Assembly (NCBI GenBank): GCA_002298925.1
Contig: DBMM01000146.1
Coordinates: 4,616 to 68,615, forward strand
DNA: 64,000 nt
Source: Geobacter sp. UBA698
Lineage (GTDB): Bacteria > Desulfobacterota > Desulfuromonadia > Geobacterales > Pseudopelobacteraceae
Direction: 5' to 3'
The translations under genes and the position numbers were made by a program. The notes beneath the pieces are model-generated. The model did no database searches. It was not told the origin of the DNA and worked only from the letters and a program-made list of their open reading frames with translations. Positions 26,637 to 35,388 of the stretch are shown here, in pieces; positions within the stretch are counted from its first letter, which is position 1; each line of letters begins with the position of its first letter.

Positions 26637-27554
26637 TCAGTCCCGCGGTACGGCCAGCATGCGGTCCAGGGCGGTCTTGGCCCGCAGGCGCACATCTTCC
26701 GGTACGGTGATGACCGGTGCCATCTGTTCCAGTGAGTGGAGCACGTCCTCCAGGGAGGTCAGCTTCATGTTGGGGCAGATCAGGGCCGGCGAAGCCAGGA
26801 TAAATTCCTTGTCCGGGTTTTCCTGGCGCAGTTTGTAGAGGATGCCGGCCTCGGTGCCGATGATGAATTTCTTGGCCGGGCTGGTGCGGCAGTAGTCGTA
26901 CATGCCGCTGGTGGAACAGGCGTGATCGGCCAGGGAGCTGACTTCCGGGGCGCTTTCCGGGTGGCAGATGAAGAGCGCATCGGGGTGCTCCGCCTTCTTC
27001 TGCAGTACCGCCGCCAGCGTCATGCGCTCATGGGTCGGGCAGAAACCTTCCCAGAAAATGAATTCCTTGTCCGGCACCGATTTGGCCACGAACCGCCCCA
27101 GGTTGCGGTCCGGGACGAAGATCAGTTTGCTGTCCGGCAGAGACCTGACTACGGTCAGGGCGTTGGCCGAGGTGCAGCAGATGTCGGAATGGGCCTTGAC
27201 CTCGGCCGATGAGTTGACGTAGGTCACCACCGGCACGCCGGGGTGCCGGGCCTTGAGTTCCTCCAGTGCTTCCGCCGTAACCATGTCGGCCATGGGACAG
27301 CCGGCGTCGGGGCGCGGCAGCAGCACCTTTTTGCCCGGTGACAGGATCGCGGCCGACTCGGCCATGAAGTGCACGCCGCAAAATACGATCACGTCCGCAG
27401 CGGTCCTGGCGGCCTGCATGGAGAGCGCCAGGGAATCGCCGGTGATGTCGGCAATCTCCTGCACCTCGTCCCGCATGTAGTTGTGGGCCAGCAGCACGGC
27501 GTTGTGCTCTTTCAGCAGCTGTCTGATCCGTTGTTTGATATGCTCTTCCGCCAT
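26637..27554 (-). CDS. nadA: Quinolinate synthase NadA
   Basis: Condenses iminoaspartate with dihydroxyacetone phosphate to quinolinate, the NAD precursor, using an oxygen-sensitive 4Fe-4S cluster. 305 aa, the length of the compact anaerobe form. Cluster cysteines are visible in ICCTSANA, GFCPTHE and LICPNMK; HPES and YVNSSAEVKAHSD are substrate-binding motifs. A GGAGG ribosome-binding site precedes ATG 27554. No nadB or nadC is in the window. Confidence 0.96.
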   Translation of the reverse strand: MAEEHIKQRIRQLLKEHNAVLLAHNYMRDEVQEIADITGDSLALSMQAARTAADVIVFCGVHFMAESAAILSPGKKVLLPRPDAGCPMADMVTAEALEELKARHPGVPVVTYVNSSAEVKAHSDICCTSANALTVVRSLPDSKLIFVPDRNLGRFVAKSVPDKEFIFWEGFCPTHERMTLAAVLQKKAEHPDALFICHPESAPEVSSLADHACSTSGMYDYCRTSPAKKFIIGTEAGILYKLRQENPDKEFILASPALICPNMKLTSLEDVLHSLEQMAPVITVPEDVRLRAKTALDRMLAVPRD

Positions 27555-27743
27555 TGCTGCAAACCTCCGGTCTTCCGGTATCGTTCACTGTTCAGGGCGG
27601 ACAGCATACTTGAAAACCCTCAAAATGACAAGCGCCGCCTGCCGGTCTGGCTGAGCAGGTGCTGTTTTAATGATTGCCGCGTTGTCGGGAGGCTGGCGCC
27701 CGGTTCGTCTTCGCAGAAGTAAAAGGCTTTTTGATTCTCAGAA

Positions 27744-28106
27744 CTATCTGCCCGGCGGCGGCGTCCAGTCGCCCGTTTCCCAGCGCTCAACGGCAACAGC
27801 GGCTCGAAACCCGAGCAGCCCCGGCTGCGCTGCAATTCTGCGCAGAACCGCCAGGCAGCGCTCGGGATCAAGATGGAGCGAATAGACGGCGGCCATGCCG
27901 GCCACCACCGGGTTAGGGCTCTCGATCAATGCCAGCAGGCCGTCTCGGCCGGCCGGCCCCAGCCGGAGCAGGGCCCCGTGCAGCCCGGCGATCATGCGGG
28001 CCTGGGCGTTGGCCCGCCCCTCATCCATGTCCTCCAGCGCCTCATGGTGGGCCGAGGCGGCCAGGGCAAAGCGTTTCAACAGCAGGGCCAGCTTGTCGTC
28101 CGGCAT
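27744..28106 (-). CDS. Small hypothetical protein (possibly DUF2019-like)
   Basis: 120 aa, helical and Ala/Leu-rich, with a HEAT-like rhythm: GLLALIESPNPVVAGMAA and LHLDPERCLAVLRRIAA, then GLLGFRAAVAVERW near the end. The latter half resembles what I recall of DUF2019 proteins, which have no known function. GGGAGGATC precedes ATG 28106, and the frame has the codon use of its neighbours. I am not sure of the family. Confidence 0.6.
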   Translation of the reverse strand: MPDDKLALLLKRFALAASAHHEALEDMDEGRANAQARMIAGLHGALLRLGPAGRDGLLALIESPNPVVAGMAAVYSLHLDPERCLAVLRRIAAQPGLLGFRAAVAVERWETGDWTPPPGR

Positions 28107-28286
28107 GGGATCCTCCCGGGAATCATCATGGTAATGGGGCCAGGCAGGAAGCTTCCAGCCGCAACTTCAGCGTTGACGGATCAGGCTGCGGCCGGGGCGG
28201 TCTATCAGGGCTGCCTGACTCTCGGGACCGGCAGCTGTCTTTCTCCTTGACAAGAACTCCCTGCAGATGCTAGAAAAAAGATTCTT

Positions 28287-28363
28287 CGGGATGTAGCGCA
28301 GCCTGGTAGCGCACCTGCTTCGGGAGCAGGGGGTCGCTAGTTCGAATCTAGTCATCCCGACCA
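28287..28363 (+). tRNA. tRNA-Pro (anticodon CGG)
   Basis: A 77-base cloverleaf with acceptor stem CGGGATG / CATCCCG, discriminator A and an encoded CCA. The D arm is GCGC...GCGC, the anticodon stem CCTGC / GCAGG around TTCGGGA (anticodon CGG), and the T arm carries GTTCGAATC. Confidence 0.95.
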
Positions 28364-28373
28364 TAAAAAGAAT

Positions 28374-28410
28374 AAGGGGTCACGTCATCGGACGCGGCCC
28401 CTTTTCTTTT
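28374..28410 (+). terminator. Terminator after tRNA-Pro
   Basis: AAGGGG pairs with CCCCTT (with flanking T-C/G-G positions) and is followed by TTCTTTT. It overlaps the end of the convergent cobA-hemD gene. Confidence 0.7.
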
Positions 28411-29947
28411 ACTGATGGCTGAAAAAGGCGTCAATGGCATCGGTCAGTGCCGCCAGGGTGTAATGCGGTGGCTCGATATCGACCTTGAGCCCCAGGGCCC
28501 GGCAGGTTTTGGAGGTGATCGGCCCGATGGAGGCCACCGCCACCCCCTTGAGCATGTCCAGCATCTGGTCGCCCCCCAGCATGTTGGCCAGATTCTGGAC
28601 CGTTGAGGATGAGGTGAATGTGATGCAGTCCACGGAGCGCTTCTCCAGGGCAAAGAGCGCCTCGGCCGGCAGTTTGTCCGGCAGTATGTTGCGGTAGGCC
28701 ACCGGGCTGTCCACCCTGGCTCCCATGCGTTCCAGTTCGCGGGGCACCAGTTCGCGGGCGAGGTCGGCCCGGGGGAAGAGCACTTTTTTGTTGTTCAGTT
28801 TCATTTTGGCAAACTCGGCCAGCACCCCTTCGGCCTTGTAGTCGGCTGGCATCAGGTCGGGACGGATGCCATGGCCCCTGATCGCTTCGGCTGTTCTGGG
28901 GCCTACCGCGCAGACCCGGCAGCTGCCCAGCGCCCGGGCGTCCAGGCCAAGCCTCTCCAGCCGTTGAAAGAAGCAGCGCACCGCATTGCCCGAGGTCAGC
29001 ACCAGCCAGTCGTAGCCGGACAGTTCCGCAAGGGCGCTGTCCAGCGGGGCCCAGTCCAGCGGTTCCACCAGGCGGATGGTGGGGCATTCGATGGCCGTTG
29101 CCCCGCGCTCGGCCAGCAGGGCGGCGAATTCTCCGGCCTGGTCGGCGGCCCGCGTCACCAGGATCTTGCGGCCGAACAGCGTGCGGCTGTCGAACCAGCG
29201 CAGCTTGTTGCGCAGGTTCACCACCTGGCCCACGATCGTGACCGCAGGCGGCTTGAAGGCGCTGGTTTCAGCCCGGTCGGCGATGTCGGCCAGGGTGCCG
29301 GTCAGCACCTGCTGTCCGCTGGTGGTGCCCCAGCGCACTAGGGCCACCGGCGTTTGCGGGCTGCGGCCATGCTCGATCAGGCGGTCCATGTTGCGGCGCA
29401 GGGTGTTGATGCCCATGTAGAACACCACCGTGCCGTTGCCCAGGGACAGCCGTTGCCAGTCGATGCTGGAGTCGTCCTTGTCTTTGCCCTCCTGGCCGGT
29501 GACCAGTGTGACCGAGGCGGTGTAATCCCGGTGGGTGAGCGGGATGCCGGCATAGGCTGCCGCTCCCACGGCAGCGGTCACACCCGGCACTATTTCGAAC
29601 GGCACGCCGGCCGCACGGAGCGCCTCGCATTCCTCGCCCCCCCGCCCGAACACGAAGGGATCGCCCCCCTTGAGGCGCACCACGATCCTGCCGGCCAGAC
29701 CCTTTTCCACCAGCAGGGCGTTGATCTCCTCCTGGTCCTGGTTGTGGCGGCCGCCGATCTTGCCGGCATAGATCAGCTCGGCAGCGGCTGGAGCGTGATT
29801 CAGCAGCTGTTCGTTGGCCAGGTAGTCGTACACCACTACCTGGGCGCGCCGCAGGCACTCCACTCCCCGCAGGGTGATCAGCCCCGGGTCGCCCGGTCCG
29901 GCCCCCACCAGATAGACGATGCCGCTGTGGCGTCCTGAGTCTGTCAT
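28409..29947 (-). CDS. cobA-hemD: Fused uroporphyrinogen-III C-methyltransferase / uroporphyrinogen-III synthase
   Basis: 512 aa in two parts. Residues 1 to about 245 are a SUMT (CobA/CysG-A) methyltransferase with VYLVGAGPGDPGLITLRG, LKGGDPFVFGRGGEE and PGVTAAVGAAAYAGIPLTHR. From about 255 the HemD domain follows (GRKILVTRAADQAGEFAALL; VFPRADLARELVP). It makes uroporphyrinogen III and methylates it to precorrin-2 for sirohaem and cobalamin. ATG 29947 overlaps the hemC stop (ATGA); the longer frame upstream lies inside hemC. Such fusions are known in clostridia and Geobacterales. Confidence 0.95.
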   Translation of the reverse strand: MTDSGRHSGIVYLVGAGPGDPGLITLRGVECLRRAQVVVYDYLANEQLLNHAPAAAELIYAGKIGGRHNQDQEEINALLVEKGLAGRIVVRLKGGDPFVFGRGGEECEALRAAGVPFEIVPGVTAAVGAAAYAGIPLTHRDYTASVTLVTGQEGKDKDDSSIDWQRLSLGNGTVVFYMGINTLRRNMDRLIEHGRSPQTPVALVRWGTTSGQQVLTGTLADIADRAETSAFKPPAVTIVGQVVNLRNKLRWFDSRTLFGRKILVTRAADQAGEFAALLAERGATAIECPTIRLVEPLDWAPLDSALAELSGYDWLVLTSGNAVRCFFQRLERLGLDARALGSCRVCAVGPRTAEAIRGHGIRPDLMPADYKAEGVLAEFAKMKLNNKKVLFPRADLARELVPRELERMGARVDSPVAYRNILPDKLPAEALFALEKRSVDCITFTSSSTVQNLANMLGGDQMLDMLKGVAVASIGPITSKTCRALGLKVDIEPPHYTLAALTDAIDAFFSHQ

Positions 29948-30894
29948 GGGTGTGAGGGAGCCCCGATCTCCCGTTGGTAGACCTCTTCCAGGATGCATTT
30001 GCCGCCATCTGCCAAAAGCTGATCCGCCAGTTTGATGCCCAGCTGTTCACATTCCGTTACCGGCCCGCTGATCTCGCCCCGCACCGAACGGCTGCCGTCC
30101 ACGGCGGCGATGAAGCCGACCAGTCGCAGCTGGCCGGCGGAAACCGTGCCGTGGGCGGCGATCGGTACCTGGCAGCCCCCTTCACAGCGCTTGAGCAGGG
30201 CCCGTTCGGCCCGAACGGCATGGGCGGTGTCTGGGTGGTTGAAGAAGGCGATTGTTTCGGTGATGACCGGGTCGGCCAGACGGCATTCGATCCCCAGGGC
30301 GCCCTGGCCGATGGCCGGGATCGAGAGCTCGACATCGAGATATTCAGCCACCTTTTCGGTAAAACCGAGTCGTTTCAGGCCGGCGGCGGCCAGGATGACC
30401 GCATCCAGATTATCGTCCTCCAGCTTGCGGATGCGGGTCTCCACGTTGCCGCGAATGATGACCATCTGCAGGTCGGGACGTACCTTCAGCAGCTGGGCCT
30501 GACGGCGCAAGGCCGACGTGCCGATGCGGGCGCCCTGGGGCAGATCGCTAAACCTGACGTTGCGGGAGATGACCGCGTCGCGCGGATCTTCCCGCTCGGT
30601 AATGCAGTGCAGTCCCAGCCCTTCCGGGAAATCGGTCGGCACGTCCTTCATGCTGTGCACGGCGATGTCGATCTCGTCCCGCAGCATGGCCTCCTCGATC
30701 TCCTTGACGAACAGTCCCTTGCCCCCCACCTGGGCCAGGGGTACATCCAGGATCTTGTCGCCGATGGTCTTGATCTTGGTCAGGGTGACCTCCATGCCGG
30801 GATACTTCTTCTCCAGTTCCGACTTGACCCAGTTGGCCTGCCACAGGGCCAGCTGGCTGGCACGGGTACCGATTCGCAATTGTTTGGGGGGCAT
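29944..30894 (-). CDS. hemC: Porphobilinogen deaminase (hydroxymethylbilane synthase)
   Basis: Polymerises four porphobilinogens to hydroxymethylbilane. 316 aa from ATG 30894 (MPPKQLRIGTRASQLALWQ), which has a GGAGAAAG site; a Met six codons upstream (30912) lacks one. The dipyrromethane-cofactor cysteine is in CEGGCQVPIAAH; HSMKDVPTDFP and GTSALRRQAQL are standard motifs. Coupled to cobA-hemD by a four-base overlap. Confidence 0.96.
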   Translation of the reverse strand: MPPKQLRIGTRASQLALWQANWVKSELEKKYPGMEVTLTKIKTIGDKILDVPLAQVGGKGLFVKEIEEAMLRDEIDIAVHSMKDVPTDFPEGLGLHCITEREDPRDAVISRNVRFSDLPQGARIGTSALRRQAQLLKVRPDLQMVIIRGNVETRIRKLEDDNLDAVILAAAGLKRLGFTEKVAEYLDVELSIPAIGQGALGIECRLADPVITETIAFFNHPDTAHAVRAERALLKRCEGGCQVPIAAHGTVSAGQLRLVGFIAAVDGSRSVRGEISGPVTECEQLGIKLADQLLADGGKCILEEVYQREIGAPSHP

Positions 30895-30932
30895 AGCTTT
30901 CTCCGTTTCCATACGTGATGAGATGTTGATGT

Positions 30933-31625
30933 TCAGACAATAATCGGGAGGCGCTCCGTCAGCCGGATCTCTTCCGGCGTGACCAGCGCCCGGTAGGCCA
31001 GGGCTTCCACGCCGTTCAGCAGGGCCAGCCGGAGCAGGCGGCCGTATTCCGGGTCGATGCCGTCGGCCGGCGAGACGCTCAGGCCGTCGCCGCGCTGGAC
31101 GGTGAAGAAGATCACGCCCCGCTCTCCTTCCCGCACCACCCGCATCAGTTCATTGAGATGCTTCTGGCCGCGGGTGGTGACGGCATCCGGGAACAGGGCC
31201 CGCTCCCCCTCCACCAGGGTTACGTTCTTGACCTCCACGAAACAGCGCCCGCGCTGACCTTCCAGCAAGAGGTCGATGCGGCTGCGCTCCCCGTAGGATA
31301 CTTCGGGGCGGATGGTGTCATACCCCTGCAGTTCCGCGATAGTGCCGTTCTCGATGGCCTCGCGGGTCAGGCGGTTGGGCAGCCCGGTGTTGATGCCGGC
31401 CAGGTAGCCGTCGGCTTCCACCAGCTCCCAGGTCAGGGGCAGCTTGCGCTTGGGGTTGTCGCTGCGGGAGAGCCAGACCCGGCTGCCGGGCAGGGCGCAC
31501 CCTTTCATGCTGCCGGAGTTGGGGCAGTGGGCGGTGACGAGGCTGCCGTCCGCCAGCTGGATGTCCGCCAAAAAACGCTTGTAGCGCTTGACCAGGGTTC
31601 CGCTGACAAGTGGCGGCAGTCGCAC
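30933..31625 (-). CDS. sfsA: Sugar fermentation stimulation protein homolog SfsA
   Basis: 230 aa. HCPNSGSMKGC, SRSDNPKRKLPLTWELV and VEVKNVTL with RCFVEVKNVT are family motifs; the core is nuclease-like (PD-(D/E)XK fold) with an N-terminal OB-like part. The E. coli protein was first described as affecting maltose genes; its activity remains unsettled. It starts at GTG 31625, which overlaps the hemA stop by one base (TAGTG). Confidence 0.92.
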   Translation of the reverse strand: MRLPPLVSGTLVKRYKRFLADIQLADGSLVTAHCPNSGSMKGCALPGSRVWLSRSDNPKRKLPLTWELVEADGYLAGINTGLPNRLTREAIENGTIAELQGYDTIRPEVSYGERSRIDLLLEGQRGRCFVEVKNVTLVEGERALFPDAVTTRGQKHLNELMRVVREGERGVIFFTVQRGDGLSVSPADGIDPEYGRLLRLALLNGVEALAYRALVTPEEIRLTERLPIIV

Positions 31626-32926
31626 TACTCTTCCAGTTCCAGCTCGCCATCATCCTGGTGACAGGTCTGCAGGTCGAACAGCTGCCGCAGGGCATCCACG
31701 TAAAGATCGACCCGCCCCCCCTGGCCGGCCTGCTTGAGGGCTGTGGTGGGGGTATGCAGCAGTTTGTTCATGATGGCCATGGTCAGGGCTTCCAGACGTT
31801 TCTCGCCATCGGGGGGCAGATCCTTCCAGCCGGAGAGGGTCTTGTCCAGTTCCGCCCGCCGGATTTCATCGAAGCGGTTGCGCAGGGCAACGATGGTCGG
31901 GGTCACTTCCAGGGAGGAGAGCCATTTGTAGAACTGGCCGATCTCCTGTTCGATGATCTCCTCGGCCTTTTCCGCCTCCAGGTTGCGCTGGGCCAGGTTG
32001 GCCTGGACGATCTCCTGCAGATTGTCCACCGTGAAGAGATAGGCATTTTCAACATCATCCACCAGCGGATCGATGTCCCGCGGCACGGCGATGTCGATGA
32101 AGAACATGGACTTGAACTTGCGGCGTTTGAGAATCTCCTGAACATCCCTGGGGCCGATGATGCAGTGCGGGGCGCCGGTGGAGGAGAGCACGATGTCGGC
32201 CCGGTGCAGATGCTGCAGGAACTCTTCGAAGCGCACCGCCTCGCCCTTGAATTCGTCTGCCAGGCGCTCGGCCCGCTCAAAGGTGCGGTTGGTGACCATG
32301 ACCCCCTTGGCGCCGCTGTTCAGGAAGTGCTTGGCAGCCAGCTCGCACATCTCGCCGGCGCCGATCAGCATGATGGTCTTTTCGGAAAGATCCCCCAGAA
32401 TCTTCTTGGCCAGCTCCACGGCGGCAAAGGCCACCGAAACCGCCGATGATGCGATTTTGGTCTCGGTGCGCACCCGCTTGGCAACGGAGAAGGCCTTGTG
32501 CAGGAAGCGGTTGAGGATGATGCCCGATGATTTGTATTCGGCGGCATAGCCGTAGGAGGTCTTGATCTGCCCCAGGATCTGGGGCTCGCCCACCACCATG
32601 GAATCCAGGCTGGAAGCCACCCGGAAGACGTGCCGGATGGCGGCCTCGGAATGGTAGCTGTAGAGGTACGGTTCCAGGGTTTCCAGAGAGATGCGGTGGT
32701 GGTCTGCCAGAAATCGTTTGATGCGGGCAATGCCGCCGGCGATGTCGCGGGTGGTGGCGTAGATCTCGACCCGGTTGCAGGTGGAGACGATCACCCCCTC
32801 GACGATATCGTTCAGGGCCACCAGGTCACGTAGCGGTTTCTCGATCAGGTTTGGGGAAAAGGCGACTTTTTCGCGTATCTCTACGGTGGCGGTCTTGTGG
32901 GAGAGACCTACGACGATGATATTCAT
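31625..32926 (-). CDS. hemA: Glutamyl-tRNA reductase
   Basis: First step of the C5 pathway: reduces Glu-tRNA(Glu) to glutamate-1-semialdehyde. The catalytic Cys50 is in VSTCNRVEIYA; GLSHKTATVEIRE opens the protein, and the NADPH domain has MLIGAGEMCELAAKH. At 433 aa it includes the C-terminal dimerisation helix. Its place directly after ccsB links haem supply to cytochrome c assembly. Confidence 0.96.
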   Translation of the reverse strand: MNIIVVGLSHKTATVEIREKVAFSPNLIEKPLRDLVALNDIVEGVIVSTCNRVEIYATTRDIAGGIARIKRFLADHHRISLETLEPYLYSYHSEAAIRHVFRVASSLDSMVVGEPQILGQIKTSYGYAAEYKSSGIILNRFLHKAFSVAKRVRTETKIASSAVSVAFAAVELAKKILGDLSEKTIMLIGAGEMCELAAKHFLNSGAKGVMVTNRTFERAERLADEFKGEAVRFEEFLQHLHRADIVLSSTGAPHCIIGPRDVQEILKRRKFKSMFFIDIAVPRDIDPLVDDVENAYLFTVDNLQEIVQANLAQRNLEAEKAEEIIEQEIGQFYKWLSSLEVTPTIVALRNRFDEIRRAELDKTLSGWKDLPPDGEKRLEALTMAIMNKLLHTPTTALKQAGQGGRVDLYVDALRQLFDLQTCHQDDGELELEE

Positions 32927-32975
32927 TGGGTTGAAGTTTCCATAATTGTTGGCAGAATCCGGCGCGTCATGACCG

Positions 32976-33776
32976 CTACCAGGTGATGCTGTGTTTCATG
33001 CCGAAGAAGGTGATCAGCAGCACCACAAAACCGATGATCGACATGATGGCGGCGCGTTTGCCGCGCCAGCCGATGGTCAGGCGGCCATGGAGCAGCGCGG
33101 CGTAGATCAGCCAGGTGATCAGCGACCAGGTCTGCTTGGGATCCCAGACCCAGTAGCTGCCCATGGCCTGCTCCGACCAGATCGAGCCGGAGATGATGGC
33201 CACGGTCAGAAGCGGAAAGCCGACCGCCAGGCAGCGATAGCTGATCTCGTCCAGGGTTTCCAGGGGGGGGATGCGCTGGAACAGGGCGCCGAAATGTTTG
33301 GTCTTGAGGAAATGGCGCTGGATCAGGTACATGACCGCCACACCGGCGGCGATCGTAAAGGCGGCATAGCTGAAAAACGCCAGCAGGGCGTGGATCCAGA
33401 ACCAGTTGCTCTGCAGGATGGGGGGCAGATGACGCAGTTCGGCGTGCAGGGCGCTGGAGGCGATCAGCATCATCAGCGCCACCGGTGTCACGAAGGATCC
33501 CAGGGTGGTCACCTTGTAGCGGCGCTCCAGGAACAGGAAGGCGGCCACGATCATCAGGCTGAAGAACGACAGTGATTCCTGCATGTTGGTCAGTGGCAGG
33601 TGCTTGATCTGGTTGCTAAGGTGGACCGTGGAGAGGACATGGGCGATGCAGCCGCCCAGCAGCAGCCGGCTGGCCCAGGTGGTCAGCAGGGCCGATGAGC
33701 GGAACAGGCATAGCAGATAGGCGGCGGTGGCACAGCCGTAAAGCCCCAGGGTCAGAGAGAAAAAGAGGTGCGTCAT
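32976..33776 (-). CDS. ccsB: Cytochrome c assembly protein, CcsB/ResC-type (HemX-like)
   Basis: 266 aa with about eight membrane helices. The haem-handling tryptophan-rich WWD-type motif is GSYWVWDPKQTWSLITW, and conserved histidines occur in VHLSNQIKH and WFWIHALLAFFSY. The CcsA/CcsB-type proteins deliver haem for system II cytochrome c maturation; the short version adjoining hemA is also called HemX. It overlaps the Met8-like gene by four bases and is followed by hemA after 49. Confidence 0.85.
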   Translation of the reverse strand: MTHLFFSLTLGLYGCATAAYLLCLFRSSALLTTWASRLLLGGCIAHVLSTVHLSNQIKHLPLTNMQESLSFFSLMIVAAFLFLERRYKVTTLGSFVTPVALMMLIASSALHAELRHLPPILQSNWFWIHALLAFFSYAAFTIAAGVAVMYLIQRHFLKTKHFGALFQRIPPLETLDEISYRCLAVGFPLLTVAIISGSIWSEQAMGSYWVWDPKQTWSLITWLIYAALLHGRLTIGWRGKRAAIMSIIGFVVLLITFFGMKHSITW

Positions 33777-34369
33777 GGCACACGTTCCTTGTGTTCGGTT
33801 AGCTGGTTGATCAGTCGTTCGGCCAGCGTGCGCAAAACCTGTTTATTGTATGTGCTGCTGTTCCCTTCCGTCAACAGCTTTTCGCGTTCTGCGGACAACT
33901 GTTCCAGGGCGTCTCCGTAACCGTCACCGATCAGTCCGGAGATCAGGTCCCTGACCTGGGCCGCAAAGGCGGGACAGCGGCCGCCGGTGGAGACGGCGAT
34001 TTCCAGCTCGCCGCGACGCAGCAGGGCCGGGAAGGTGCAGTCGCCCAGATCAGGTGCGTCCGCCACGGCAGCCAGGATGCCCAGGCGGCGTGCGTCGCTG
34101 GCCATGCGGGCGTTGACCTCACTGCTGTCGCTGGCAGCCACCGCCAGAAAGACCCCCTGCAGGTCGCTGGCCTGGTACGGCCCGCTCCGGCTGGTAATCC
34201 GGCCGGCCGCCTCCAGGGCTGCCAGTTCGGCGCTGATTGCGGGCGCCACCAGGTGAATGCTGGCTTGTGCCCGCAGCAGCGCCCCGACCTTGCGGCCGGC
34301 GACCGTTCCGCCGCCTACGACCAGAACCCGGCGGCCATGCATGGCTATGTTGAGCGGCAGATGCGGCAC
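33773..34369 (-). CDS. Precorrin-2 dehydrogenase / sirohydrochlorin ferrochelatase (Met8p-like, CysG N-domain)
   Basis: 198 aa. The NAD site is VLVVGGGTVAGRKVGALL; FLAVAASDSSEVN, DLGDCTFPALLRRGELEIAVSTGGRCPAFA are in the expected order, with the catalytic aspartate in VADAPDLGDC. It turns precorrin-2 into sirohydrochlorin and may insert iron to make sirohaem. The methyltransferase step is provided by the CobA part of the fused gene at the other end of this cluster. GTG start with GGGGTGA upstream. First gene of the operon, divergent from trxA. Confidence 0.92.
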   Translation of the reverse strand: MPHLPLNIAMHGRRVLVVGGGTVAGRKVGALLRAQASIHLVAPAISAELAALEAAGRITSRSGPYQASDLQGVFLAVAASDSSEVNARMASDARRLGILAAVADAPDLGDCTFPALLRRGELEIAVSTGGRCPAFAAQVRDLISGLIGDGYGDALEQLSAEREKLLTEGNSSTYNKQVLRTLAERLINQLTEHKERVP

Positions 34370-34459
34370 AGGCGCTTCACCCCTTAGTCCAGAAAAAATT
34401 CAGCATACCCGCTTTTGGCCGATGTTTCAACCACAGCCCCGTCTTCGCCGAGATTGGGC

Positions 34460-34487
34460 TTGATTTTTTCACGGCCTGGTATATCAT
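34460..34487 (+). promoter_or_regulatory. Possible sigma70 promoter for trxA
   Basis: TTGATT at 34460-34465 and TATCAT at 34482-34487 with 16 bases between, 39 bases before trxA. Weak match, seen by eye only. Confidence 0.35.
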
Positions 34488-34525
34488 TTCAAAATCAGTT
34501 TACTTCCCCAAAGGAGACAGTTCCC

Positions 34526-34855
34526 ATGTCCAGTGAAAAGGTACTTGCTTTCAGCGACGCCAATTTCGACCGCGAGGTCCTGCAGTCCGATGTCCCCGTG
34601 CTGGTTGATTTCTGGGCCACCTGGTGCGCCCCCTGCAAGGCGATTGCACCTCTGGTTGATGCCGTGGCCGATGAGCATGCCGGCAAGATCAAGGTCGGCA
34701 AGGTCAATGTGGACGAAAATCCGGCCACACCGGGAAAATACGGCGTGCGCGGCATCCCGACCCTGATCCTGTTCAAGGGTGGGGCGATTGTCGACCAGAT
34801 CGTCGGTGCCGTGCCCAAGTCCCAGCTGGAAGCACTGATCGCCAAGGCGCTTTAG
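34526..34855 (+). CDS. trxA: Thioredoxin
   Basis: 109 aa, normal thioredoxin length. The active site is WCAPC (C34, C37) in DFWATWCAPCKAI; the cis-proline is in GVRGIPTLILFK. Unlike many TrxA the WCGPC glycine is alanine, as in several anaerobes. ATG 34526 has AAGGAGA upstream; a longer frame to 34415 has no such support. It is followed after five bases by a TlpA-like gene, so cytoplasmic and extracytoplasmic thiol chemistry are paired in one transcript. Confidence 0.95.
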   Translation: MSSEKVLAFSDANFDREVLQSDVPVLVDFWATWCAPCKAIAPLVDAVADEHAGKIKVGKVNVDENPATPGKYGVRGIPTLILFKGGAIVDQIVGAVPKSQLEALIAKAL

Positions 34856-34860
34856 CAGGC

Positions 34861-35379
34861 ATGGCAGCCACTCTCGTGCAACGCCGGATTGGCCTGCTGC
34901 TGGCAGGGGTCGCGCTGGTGCTGCTGCCGGCCGGCCTTTGGGCAGCGCCGCGCAGCGGACAACCGGCGCCCAACTTCAAGGTTGTCACCACTGCGGGCCA
35001 GGTGGTATCGCTGGACAACTACCGCAACCATGTGCTGGTGATCGATTTCTTTGCCACCTGGTGCATCCCCTGCCGCGCATCGGTGCCGCATCTGGTGGAG
35101 CTTAACCGCAAGTACGGCAAACAGGGACTGCAGGTGCTGGGGCTGAGTGCCGACGAGGATGGGGAAAGGGTCGTGCGCGCCTTTGCCGAAGAAAAACATA
35201 TCAACTACCCGCTGGCATTGGCCGGAGAATTGGTCCAGACCGATTACGGCATCCGCGCCGTACCGGTTATGTTTGTGATCGACAAAAAGGGGAAGGTGGC
35301 CGAGGTCTTCAGGGGGTATAACGACGAAATCGGCCGCTCCCTTGAGCAGCTGCTCCAGCGTTTGCTGGCAGAAAAATAG
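34861..35379 (+). CDS. TlpA/ResA-like extracytoplasmic thioredoxin
   Basis: 172 aa. An N-terminal signal or anchor (LLLAGVALVLLPAGLWAAP, about 10-29) precedes a thioredoxin fold with WCIPC (C68, C71) in DFFATWCIPCRASVPH and a GIRAVPVMFVIDKKG cis-Pro loop. ResA/TlpA proteins reduce apocytochrome cysteines before haem attachment. Being beside trxA and opposite ccsB, it fits system II cytochrome c maturation. That role is inferred from position. Confidence 0.88.
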   Translation: MAATLVQRRIGLLLAGVALVLLPAGLWAAPRSGQPAPNFKVVTTAGQVVSLDNYRNHVLVIDFFATWCIPCRASVPHLVELNRKYGKQGLQVLGLSADEDGERVVRAFAEEKHINYPLALAGELVQTDYGIRAVPVMFVIDKKGKVAEVFRGYNDEIGRSLEQLLQRLLAEK

Positions 35380-35388
35380 GAACTCAGT

